A stretch of DNA of 35,437 bases from Prevotellamassilia sp. (lineage in GTDB: Bacteria > Bacteroidota > Bacteroidia > Bacteroidales > Bacteroidaceae). A program made the position numbers and the translations under genes. Shown here in pieces: positions 27,187 through 34,018 of this stretch (the stretch's first letter is position 1; each line of letters starts with the position of its first letter). The notes beneath the pieces were generated by a model. It worked only from the letters and a program-made list of their open reading frames with translations, did not search any database and had not been told where the DNA came from. The stretch spans positions 1 to 35,437 of the forward strand of contig VSQE01000014.1 of NCBI GenBank assembly GCA_009775705.1. The letters are read 5' to 3'.

Positions 27187-28320
27187 CTATCCTGCCGGCA
27201 ACTCTCTGTCTGCCGGTAGCAGATAGTTGGAACTGCGGCCTCCCTCTCCGCTATGGCATAACATGCCTTTTCCAATAAGATCATGGATGTCCCGAAGGGC
27301 TGTATCTTGGGAACAGCCGCATATTTTAGCCCATTTGGAAGATGTCAGTTTCCCCTCAAAATCATCCCAAAGGCGGTTGATGACCTTGTGTTGCCGTTCG
27401 TTGACCCCGACATTCCGAAACATGTCCCAATATGCCACTTTCTGCAATGTGCGTTCTATCGTGCAGGATGCACGGGCAATGGCTTTTTCAAGACAGCCGA
27501 AGAACCACAGCAGCCATTCGGTAATGTCAAGATTTCCTTTTTGAGTCCTTTCAAGGATTTCGTAATAAACCTTTTTGTTCCGGTTGATTTCAGCGGACAT
27601 ACTGTAATAACGGGCAGAATCTTCATCCAGACGCGCCAGGAACATATCGGCAAGTGTTCGGCTTATGCGGCCATTGCCGTCATCGAACGGATGGACTGTC
27701 ACAAACCACAAGTGAGCCACGGCAGCCATCATAAATGAAGAAATCTCAGCCGAGTTGCACCACGCTATCAGTTGTGTCATTTCTGCCGGGACATTGCCGG
27801 ATGCAGGAGCCTCATAGTGTACTTTTTCGTGACCGAGTGCTCCCGAAACCACCTGCATAGGCTCGTTGCCTTTACGCCAGTCTGCCACCGTGATCTTATA
27901 CATACCACTCCGTCCCAATGGGAACAAGGCTGCGTGCCATCCGAATAATCTTTCATCCGTCAAAGGCTCGCGGCAGTTCCGGGTTGCGTCGAGCATCACA
28001 TCTACGAGTCCTTCAACGTAATGGTCCTCAACAAGGATACCATCGTTCTCGATTCCGAGACAACGTGCTATACTGCTTCGCACAGAATGAGGATTCAGTG
28101 TGATTCCCTCAATACTGGAGGAACTTATCAATTCCTCCGTCATGCTTGAAAGCTGCGACTTGTTTTTCTCATAGAAGCCCAGCATGGACATTCGGCCGTA
28201 GAGAAGTCCATGCAAATGATTAAGTTGGCTCAACGGCTCAAGTAGCATTTCCGAGTCCCATCTGAATTCGGGCCACTCTTCGCGTTGCCATATATAGGTG
28301 CTATCTTTTCTCTGTACCAT
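27187..28320 (-). CDS. Fic family protein with DUF4172-like N-terminus and C-terminal winged helix
   Basis: Fic enzymes usually transfer AMP (or another nucleotide moiety) to a hydroxyl of a target protein. The 377-residue protein begins with 'STYIWQREEWPEFRWD', typical of DUF4172. The core motif 'HPFDDGNGRISR' is intact with His210. An inhibitory motif of the (S/T)xxxE(G/N) form is seen as 'SSSIEG' with Glu71, so activity is probably self-inhibited. A C-terminal segment (about residues 310-370) looks like a winged helix ('SSKWAKICGCSQDTALRDIHDLIGKG'), which suggests DNA binding and possibly autoregulation. ATG 28320 is chosen over an upstream extension to 28491 because the extension covers the promoter and has no family match. 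It is followed by no partner antitoxin gene in this window. Confidence 0.9.
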   Translation of the reverse strand: MVQRKDSTYIWQREEWPEFRWDSEMLLEPLSQLNHLHGLLYGRMSMLGFYEKNKSQLSSMTEELISSSSIEGITLNPHSVRSSIARCLGIENDGILVEDHYVEGLVDVMLDATRNCREPLTDERLFGWHAALFPLGRSGMYKITVADWRKGNEPMQVVSGALGHEKVHYEAPASGNVPAEMTQLIAWCNSAEISSFMMAAVAHLWFVTVHPFDDGNGRISRTLADMFLARLDEDSARYYSMSAEINRNKKVYYEILERTQKGNLDITEWLLWFFGCLEKAIARASCTIERTLQKVAYWDMFRNVGVNERQHKVINRLWDDFEGKLTSSKWAKICGCSQDTALRDIHDLIGKGMLCHSGEGGRSSNYLLPADRELPAG

Positions 28321-28351
28321 ATTCTCATTAAGATTTGATATTCTTTCCCTG

Positions 28352-28383
28352 CAAAAGTAGTCTGTTTTCAGTGAATCCGCAAA
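28352..28383 (-). promoter_or_regulatory. fic promoter
   Basis: On the minus strand TTTG (28380-28383) and TACTTTTG (28352-28359) are separated by 20 bases, a full match to the Bacteroidetes consensus. The leader is about 25 bases. Confidence 0.8.
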
Positions 28384-28404
28384 TATTCTCCTTAAATTTG
28401 CGGA
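28376..28404. promoter_or_regulatory. Inverted repeat overlapping the fic -33 box (operator candidate)
   Basis: TCCGCAAAT (28376-28384) and ATTTGCGGA (28396-28404) are perfect reverse complements with an 11-base spacer. The left arm contains the -33 TTTG of the fic promoter, so a protein bound here would block transcription. The Fic protein's own winged helix is the obvious candidate binder. Confidence 0.55.
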
Positions 28405-28635
28405 AAATAATGGTTGTATTTGTCGCCAAAAGAAGTTGCGCGGCAATTCTGCCGGTTGTTTGGGAAATGTTGTTTTTTCCGTTGGAAACACGAGTATGGC
28501 GCATCGCCGGCCGTTCTTGTCTGTCGGAGGGGGATTGCGGACAATCCTTGGATTTTTTCAAAAAAGTTCCTGTACGTATTTTAATATCCGTGTAAAAAGT
28601 TTAACTTTGGGGTTTTGGGGAAAAAGAACGGGAAC

Positions 28636-28711
28636 GGACCTTTTTTTCACAAGATAGTATGTTTTTCAAAAAAGATAGGACCTTTTTTCAACAAGATCCT
28701 ATGTTTTTTTC
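28636..28711. repeat. Imperfect direct repeat, 42-base spacing
   Basis: Two copies of a roughly 33-base T-rich unit lie at 28636-28667 and 28678-28711. Both begin GGACCTTTTTT, share ACAAGAT, then TATG and a T-run ending in C. Within the array ATAGGA (28675-28680) and TCCTAT (28697-28702) are complementary. Function unknown. Confidence 0.6.
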
Positions 28712-28724
28712 ACGTTAAGTGCCG

Positions 28725-28751
28725 AAAAAAAGCCGCTCTCAGGCGGCTTTT
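28725..28751 (-). terminator. Terminator after the TPR/HTH regulator
   Basis: A perfect 9-base stem (AAAAGCCGC / GCGGCTTTT) with a 6-base loop reads into seven T on the minus strand. It lies about 62 bases after the regulator stop. Confidence 0.8.
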
Positions 28752-28813
28752 CCGGGGTGTTCTGCTTTCGTAGTGCAAATATAATACATGGGCGGGCGAA
28801 AACCAAATGTTAA

Positions 28814-30919
28814 TTAACTTCCGTTTGCATTTTGCCCGGAACGTCCTTTTTGCTTATCGCCGCCAAACGTGAAGTGAGGCGGGGCCTTTTTCATGGGGGA
28901 TGGGAGGAAAGGTTTTGTTTCTTCCGTTCGCTCCTCCTGTGTCTCTTCCCCGGAACTCCCGGTGTCGTCTGCCGATTTTCTCAGGATATGGCTTATCTCC
29001 TTGCCTTTCCTGTATATCGTTGCCCGGGAGGCTCCGGTGACCTTTTGTATCTCTGTCGGTGAGAATCCTGCTTTGAAAAGGTAGAAGATTCTGATTGAAA
29101 CCTTGTCGAGATGTTTGAGGTCTTTTTGGAGCAGTGGGAAGAAATCCGGATGTTCCCAGTCAACTGTTTGTTGTAGTTGCATCCAGTCGGCTTCCGTGGG
29201 TTTTAACACTCCCTTAGCCGCTTGTCGGAACAGCTCATAGAGTTGCGGGGTGTTTATGGCATAATACTCTTGGGTGCGGAGGCTGGCCAGCCGGTAGTTT
29301 TTCTTCGTGGTTTCCTTTATCTGCCTGCTCTGTTGCTCAATGACGGACTGGTTTTGCGCGATGATTTCGTTCCGTTCCTGTATCTCGTCATCTTTGGTCC
29401 GGATGGTCTCGTCCTTTTTCTTCAGTTCATTTTCCTGCGTCTCGATGATTTCTTTTTTTTCTTTCAGGGCCCTTTCGTGGTTCTCGATGATTATGTCTAA
29501 TCGTTTCAGGTCCTTGTCTTGTCTGTCAACGGTCTTGTCCGTTTGTTCTATTGTCCTGTTTCGTTCTGCGATGGTCTTATCCTTTTTTTTCAACTCCCAT
29601 TCTTGTTTCTCGATGGCCTTGTCCTTTTCTTGCAGTTCCAGTTCTTGTTTCTCAATGGCATTGTCTTTTTCCTTCATCTCCTGTTCCTGTTTCTCAATGG
29701 TTTTTTTGTTTTTTTCCCGGTGGCGCATAAAGAAGTATAGGCCGATGAACAGCGCCAGGCCGGAAACTGATGCAATGCCGACACCTTTGCGCCAGGTGTC
29801 CAATGCTTTTTTGTAGGCTTCTGTTTCCGCCTGTTTGTCCCGCTGGTATCGGTATTGATTATAGGCATCAGCCGTTTGTTGCAGTCTCAGGTTTTCCCAG
29901 ACCGTGTCTTGGAGAGTTGCCTGGATCAGGCCGTATTCCAGCGCTTTTCTGTCATTGCCGGTATGGTGGTAGAGCTGTAGCAGTTTGCGGGCTGCTTCAC
30001 ATTTGGTGTCTAATTCGGGATCCCTCTTGTACACTTCTTCATAATAGTGTATGGCGGAGTCAGGTATGTTCTTGCACCGATAGTAGTAGGCTTTTGAGGT
30101 ATAATAATTGCGAGGCCTGTTCTCCGGGGTGGCAACACTGTCGAAAAGGGCATGATGTATGTCTGCGTGGTACATATCTCCGGCTTGGGCATAGTTGGAG
30201 AAAATTTCTGCCAAAAGGTCCATGTTGTTGTCAAAATCATGATTGTTCCGTATCCGCCGGACGGTTTCTTCATAATAGTGGAATGCTTCAGTGTGCTTTT
30301 TATCATGGTATAGCCATATGGCGACATCCATGATGCTGCGTACATCGCTTTTCCCGATAAGACGCAGTAAACTGTCCTCCTTTTGAGTGTATACGGAAGC
30401 CTGTCTGTAGTTCTTTTGTTTGGAGAAAATATATGACATCTGAGCGTAGACGTTTGTTACAAACAGCGTATCAACGTCCTCTTTCGTACCCTCGGCAATC
30501 TCTATTGCATGGGTATAATGGCTGACGGCTCCCGGCGAATCGTGCAGGTCGCGGCATACGCTGCCGTAATAGTAGTAAGCCTCGATTTTCTCGTTGGTGT
30601 TTCCGTGCCGGTCATAGTAGTCCGTAATCGTCTTGATCAGGGAATCGGAGGTATGAGGTATGAGGGCTTTGTCGCGTGCCTTGATGGTGAGGAGGCCATA
30701 TTTGGTCCGCACGTTTTCTTCCCGGGTTTGTTCCATTTCCTGCGCAATGGAGTCCAGCAACCGCATGGCTTCTTCGGGACGGGTCTCGCACAAGGAATCA
30801 ATTTTTAGCAATATCGGTGGCATGGAGGCTTGCGAAGTGCAGAAAAAATATCCTATGCTTGCTATTGCCGTGCATAGCAATAAGGCAAGTGTTATGCCGA
30901 TAAGGGTCTTTCGTTTCAT
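28814..30919 (-). CDS. Membrane-spanning TPR / coiled-coil / HTH regulator
   Basis: Probable one-component transcription regulator whose sensor faces the periplasm. An N-terminal hydrophobic segment (residues 7-28) acts as signal or anchor. Residues about 36-360 are tetratricopeptide-like helical pairs rich in Tyr and Ala ('EAYYYYGSVCRDLHDSPGAV'). A transmembrane helix follows at about 377-398. Residues 409-534 are nine consecutive 14-residue repeats of the type 'EKQEQEMKEKDNAI', a regular coiled coil. An HTH lies at about 605-645 ('GFSPTEIQKVTGASRATIYRKG'). This plan is common in Bacteroidetes regulators next to secretion or peptide loci. The gene is divergent from the peptide-modification operon, and identical tandem sites precede both promoters. 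Signal and binding site are inference. Confidence 0.82.
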   Translation of the reverse strand: MKRKTLIGITLALLLCTAIASIGYFFCTSQASMPPILLKIDSLCETRPEEAMRLLDSIAQEMEQTREENVRTKYGLLTIKARDKALIPHTSDSLIKTITDYYDRHGNTNEKIEAYYYYGSVCRDLHDSPGAVSHYTHAIEIAEGTKEDVDTLFVTNVYAQMSYIFSKQKNYRQASVYTQKEDSLLRLIGKSDVRSIMDVAIWLYHDKKHTEAFHYYEETVRRIRNNHDFDNNMDLLAEIFSNYAQAGDMYHADIHHALFDSVATPENRPRNYYTSKAYYYRCKNIPDSAIHYYEEVYKRDPELDTKCEAARKLLQLYHHTGNDRKALEYGLIQATLQDTVWENLRLQQTADAYNQYRYQRDKQAETEAYKKALDTWRKGVGIASVSGLALFIGLYFFMRHREKNKKTIEKQEQEMKEKDNAIEKQELELQEKDKAIEKQEWELKKKDKTIAERNRTIEQTDKTVDRQDKDLKRLDIIIENHERALKEKKEIIETQENELKKKDETIRTKDDEIQERNEIIAQNQSVIEQQSRQIKETTKKNYRLASLRTQEYYAINTPQLYELFRQAAKGVLKPTEADWMQLQQTVDWEHPDFFPLLQKDLKHLDKVSIRIFYLFKAGFSPTEIQKVTGASRATIYRKGKEISHILRKSADDTGSSGEETQEERTEETKPFLPSPMKKAPPHFTFGGDKQKGRSGQNANGS
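29318..29695 (-). repeat. Nine in-frame 42-base tandem repeats coding a coiled coil
   Basis: The segment codes for residues 409-534 of the regulator as nine units of 14 residues (two heptads each), mostly of the form E-x-Q-E-x-E-L-x-x-K-D-x-x-I. The first three units are nearly identical and the later ones diverge. It is coding, not CRISPR. Confidence 0.85.
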
Positions 30920-30941
30920 GGGTTTCTATTGATGTCGGGTC

Positions 30942-30973
30942 CAAATTTATAGAAATTTTTAAAGCCAGACAAT
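30942..30973 (-). promoter_or_regulatory. Promoter of the TPR/HTH regulator
   Basis: On the minus strand ATTG (30970-30973) and TAAATTTG (30942-30949) are separated by 20 bases, close to consensus. The start codon is 22 bases beyond the -7 box. Confidence 0.65.
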
Positions 30974-30978
30974 AGAAA

Positions 30979-30995
30979 TGTTTCAAAGTGTCTCA
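30979..30995 (-). promoter_or_regulatory. Tandem regulator site upstream of the regulator promoter
   Basis: On the minus strand TGAGACA and TGAAACA are repeated with a 10-base period, followed by TTT, just upstream of the -33 box. The same arrangement, in the opposite direction, precedes the operon at 31106. Confidence 0.55.
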
Positions 30996-31105
30996 ATTTT
31001 TAACAAATTGTTTTCGCGAAGCTGTTCGAAGATAATTCTTTTATTCATTTGATATTTTGCAGTTTATGCTTTCTGCTAAGGCCGGAGCAAAAATTTTTTA
31101 GTAGC

Positions 31106-31125
31106 TGAAACAACTTGAAACATTT
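31106..31125 (+). promoter_or_regulatory. Tandem regulator site upstream of the peptide operon promoter
   Basis: TGAAACA occurs at 31106 and 31116, a 10-base period, followed by TTT. It lies 8 bases before the -33 TTTG. The 11-base core TTGAAACATTT (31115-31125) is the exact reverse complement of 30976-30986. Confidence 0.6.
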
Positions 31126-31130
31126 TTTTT

Positions 31131-31162
31131 TTTGCTAATACGGATTGGACTTCCTACTTTTG
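31131..31162 (+). promoter_or_regulatory. Promoter of the peptide-modification operon
   Basis: TTTG (31131-31134) and TACTTTTG (31155-31162) are separated by 20 bases, an exact match to the Bacteroidetes consensus. No other promoter box is visible before the downstream genes, so it probably drives all of them. Confidence 0.8.
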
Positions 31163-31188
31163 TAACAAATCTAAACAATCAAAATACT

Positions 31189-31599
31189 ATGAACAGATAT
31201 TCTTTAGTCAGATTTATTATTAGTCTTGCAATTCTTTTGTGTAGCTGCACTTTGTGCGGACATGGTCAGACTTATGATTTGGGGAAATACAGAATTTCCA
31301 TGTCGGAGGATAAAAATGCACATGGCATACGCCGTTCCCCTTCTACCGAGAAGATAGTATTGCCTTCTGTATATTATGATCCTATAGCAGAGCTTCTGAT
31401 ATTTTCTTCCGAGACCGCGCTGGCAAGTTTGCCAGTTGAGGTGCTGGACGAGGCGGAAAACGTATGGATGCAGGAGACGCTGACCGTTGAGTCGGGCCGG
31501 ACGTCTGCCGTCAGCGTCAGTTCGCTTCCTGCCGGAGCCTATACGGTGAGAATCTGGATGAAGGGCCTGGCCTATATTGGTGTTTTTGAAGTAGAATAA
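31189..31599 (+). CDS. Small secreted DUF3244-like protein
   Basis: A 136-residue exported protein of unknown function. A signal peptide spans about residues 1-26; 'LCSC' around Cys20 could be a lipobox, so it may be a lipoprotein. The mature part is predicted all-beta and resembles DUF3244, an Ig-like fold in Bacteroides ('PVEVLDEAENVWMQETL', 'LPAGAYTVRIW', 'YIGVFEVE'). ATG 31189 is chosen because the longer TTG frame overlaps the promoter. It is the first gene of the operon, 11 bases before the glycosyltransferase fusion, so it may interact with the peptide product or serve in self-protection; that is inference. Confidence 0.8.
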   Translation: MNRYSLVRFIISLAILLCSCTLCGHGQTYDLGKYRISMSEDKNAHGIRRSPSTEKIVLPSVYYDPIAELLIFSSETALASLPVEVLDEAENVWMQETLTVESGRTSAVSVSSLPAGAYTVRIWMKGLAYIGVFEVE

Positions 31600-31610
31600 A
31601 TAAAAAAGTC

Positions 31611-34013
31611 ATGAAACCGGAACTTCCCATATCCGTCTGTGTGCCGATGTATAATGCGGCCCGCTATGTGCGCGAGTGCATCGAGAGCATTCTGAACCAG
31701 ACGTTCGCGGATTTTGAACTGCTGGTAGTGGATGACGGCTCCACGGACGGCAGCGTAGAGGCGGTGCGTTCCTACGATGATCCCAGAATACGGCTGTTGG
31801 AAAACGAGCATGATTATATCGGCTCCTTGAACCTGCTGTTGGAGGAGGCGAAGGGCAAGTACATGGTGCGCATGGATGCGGACGATGTGATGGTGCCGGA
31901 CCGTTTGCAGGTGCAGTTCGACTATATGGAGGAGCATGGGGAAATTGATGTCTTGAGCGGAGGGATGCTCTACATTGACGGAAAAGGAAACTATGTATTG
32001 CCGTCTGTTGTGGGCCGGCCCATAACGGTGCAGGACATGTTGAAAGGCAATCATATATGCAACCCTACGGCCATTATGCGTAGCGAGAGCATCAGAAGCC
32101 GGCAGCTAAGGTACGAGGCCGGATATGAATATGCCGAGGATTATCAGTTCTGGATGTCGGCGGTTCGGGCCGGATTGCATATAGAGAATCTCTCCCGTAT
32201 TTTCATTGAGTACCGGTTGTCTCCTTATCAGGTGTCGAATGCCCAAAGGGAAATGCAGGAACAAGTGGCCGGACGGGTTGTCCGGGAGACGATGGACTGG
32301 CTGAATGCGGAAAAAGGCACGTGTTTTCAGTGTGAGGGCGGTCGTCGGGAGGAGGTGCCCGTTTCCGGAAACGAACTGACCGCCATCATCCCTTTCCTGA
32401 ACGAGGGCACGGAGGTGGTCCGTACTGTAGAGAGCATCCGCGAATTTGCGGGCGATGCCGTTGACATCATCGTGATCAACGATGCCTCGGAAGACGGTTA
32501 CGACTACCGCGGAGAACTGTCTCCCTACGGGGTCCGCTATTATTTCAACAGGGAAAGGAAAGGGGTGGCCGCCTCGCGGGATTACGGGGTGGAGCTGTGC
32601 ACCACTCCCTATTTCATTCTGTTGGATGCCCACATGCGCTTCTACGGCCGCGGCTGGACGGAACGCATCGTCTCTTTTCTGAAACGGGACGACCGGGTCC
32701 TGCTGTGCGCCCAGACCCGAAGCCTGACGAAGGACGAGCAGGGAGAGGTTTTCGAGACCTCGGATGTCCCCACCTCGTTCGGGGCCTACCAGCCGTTGGT
32801 GAAGACGGAATATTGGCCGGACATAGACTGGAACAATGTGGAGCGGTGTCCCGGCAGTCCCGAAGAGGACATTCCTTTTGTGCTCGGGGCGGGTTATGCT
32901 GCCAGCAAAAGATACTGGACGTATCTGCGCGGGCTTGAAGGACTGGTCCACTATGGCAGCGATGAGGCCTATATCAGCCTGAAAGTATGGCGGGAAGGAG
33001 GTCGGTGCGTCCTGCTGAAGGATGTGGTTATCGGGCATGTCTACCGCATGAAGGCTCCCTACCGGATGTACAGCGAAAAGCAGGTGTTCAACTCTCTGCT
33101 GATTTCATCGTTGCTCTATCCGCAGTCCCTGCGCATCCTGTCGTTTACGGGTGCCCGCCTGAAATGTCCGGAGACCTATCGCAAGGCCCTCGGAATGCTG
33201 GCGGAGGAGGAGAAACATATCCTTGAGCTGAAAGCCTGCTATCGGACCGTCTTCATCCGTTCCTACCGGGACATCGCCCCGTGGCTGAAAATCATCCAGC
33301 CCGATGCCTTGAACTATGCCCGGACCTGCACCTGGACATTCCCGTTGGTGGAGAAGGACATAGAGTGCAGAACGGAGGGATATGGCATCTGCGAGGGGAA
33401 AATGGCTGCCGTGCTATGGCTGTTCGAGTATGCGGCCTTCTCCGGCAACTCCGAATGCGTCCGGAGGGCGCAGCGGTTGGTGACCGGGATAGAGGATGCG
33501 CTGGAGGCGGGCAGGATTCCGCTGAACTTCGGTCACGGCCTGTGCGGCATAGGGTGGGGCCTGCTGTATCTGTCTGAAAACAACTATCCGATAGGCAACG
33601 TGGAGAAGTTGCTGGAAAAGATCGACGGATGCCTATTGCCGTATGCTCCGGGACGCTGCGGGGAGGACAGCCTGGCGACAGGCCTGACTGGCCTCCTGTG
33701 CTATGCGACGGCACGGTTGCGCAACCGTGCCGATGCCTTCGATCCCGTTTTCAGGCAGGAACTTCTGGCGGCCGCGCAAAGGCTGCGGCAGTATCCCTGT
33801 GACAGGACGTCCTTGTATTATGCCAGTCTCTACGTGGACATGGCGGAGCAGGGAGCCGATTCCGAGGACATCCCGATTTCGTTGGGCAACTGGATGGACT
33901 TTCCCCATTTCATTCCGCGGAATCCCGAACACTGGCAGTATAGTCTGCCGCAGGGCATCATCGGGGCTTCCCTGATTGCACTGCTCATCCTGGACCATGC
34001 AACTAAAAAATAA
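31611..34013 (+). CDS. Fusion: GT2 glycosyltransferase + polypeptide GalNAc-transferase-like domain + LanC-like domain
   Basis: An 800-residue soluble protein with three parts. Residues 5-235 are a GT2 domain: 'VCVPMYNAARYV', 'VVDDGSTDGS' and metal motif Asp89-Ala-Asp91, then 'EDYQFW'. Residues about 255-490 are a second GT-A domain: 'AIIPFLNEG', 'VINDASEDG', Asp339-Ala-His341 and 'GHVYRMKAPY' with His476. Polypeptide GalNAc-transferases (GT27) bind Mn through an Asp-x-His and a later His in 'GHVFR', about 135 residues apart; here the spacing is 137. Residues about 588-797 look like a LanC toroid with helix pairs ended by GxxG ('GHGLCGIGWGLLYL', 'GLTGLLCYATARL', 'GIIGASLIALLIL'), but the cyclase Cys/Cys-His zinc ligands are not recognisable. 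Likely role: glycosylation of a leader-bearing peptide in the cytoplasm. The third domain may bind the peptide. Confidence 0.78.
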   Translation: MKPELPISVCVPMYNAARYVRECIESILNQTFADFELLVVDDGSTDGSVEAVRSYDDPRIRLLENEHDYIGSLNLLLEEAKGKYMVRMDADDVMVPDRLQVQFDYMEEHGEIDVLSGGMLYIDGKGNYVLPSVVGRPITVQDMLKGNHICNPTAIMRSESIRSRQLRYEAGYEYAEDYQFWMSAVRAGLHIENLSRIFIEYRLSPYQVSNAQREMQEQVAGRVVRETMDWLNAEKGTCFQCEGGRREEVPVSGNELTAIIPFLNEGTEVVRTVESIREFAGDAVDIIVINDASEDGYDYRGELSPYGVRYYFNRERKGVAASRDYGVELCTTPYFILLDAHMRFYGRGWTERIVSFLKRDDRVLLCAQTRSLTKDEQGEVFETSDVPTSFGAYQPLVKTEYWPDIDWNNVERCPGSPEEDIPFVLGAGYAASKRYWTYLRGLEGLVHYGSDEAYISLKVWREGGRCVLLKDVVIGHVYRMKAPYRMYSEKQVFNSLLISSLLYPQSLRILSFTGARLKCPETYRKALGMLAEEEKHILELKACYRTVFIRSYRDIAPWLKIIQPDALNYARTCTWTFPLVEKDIECRTEGYGICEGKMAAVLWLFEYAAFSGNSECVRRAQRLVTGIEDALEAGRIPLNFGHGLCGIGWGLLYLSENNYPIGNVEKLLEKIDGCLLPYAPGRCGEDSLATGLTGLLCYATARLRNRADAFDPVFRQELLAAAQRLRQYPCDRTSLYYASLYVDMAEQGADSEDIPISLGNWMDFPHFIPRNPEHWQYSLPQGIIGASLIALLILDHATKK

Positions 34014-34018
34014 ATACG

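Larger units (their letters stand above)
28321..28813. other. AT-rich intergenic region between fic and the TPR/HTH regulator
   Basis: No gene is supported. From left to right it holds the fic promoter with an inverted repeat (28352-28404), a weak hairpin GGATTG/CAATCC (28532-28547) near a T-run, a T-rich direct repeat (28636-28711), and the terminator of the regulator (28725-28751). Confidence 0.6.

Noticed and set aside
28321..28491. Upstream extension of fic by 57 residues
   Set aside because: It runs through the full-consensus fic promoter and inverted repeat, and the conserved DUF4172-like start lies at 28320.
29318..29695. Regular 42-base repeats that could suggest a CRISPR array or minisatellite
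   Set aside because: They are in frame, diverge gradually, have no spacers and code for a coiled coil.
31611..34013. Calling the fusion a lanthipeptide synthetase because of the LanC-like end
   Set aside because: There is no dehydratase domain and no recognisable cyclase zinc ligands; the larger part is glycosyltransferase.
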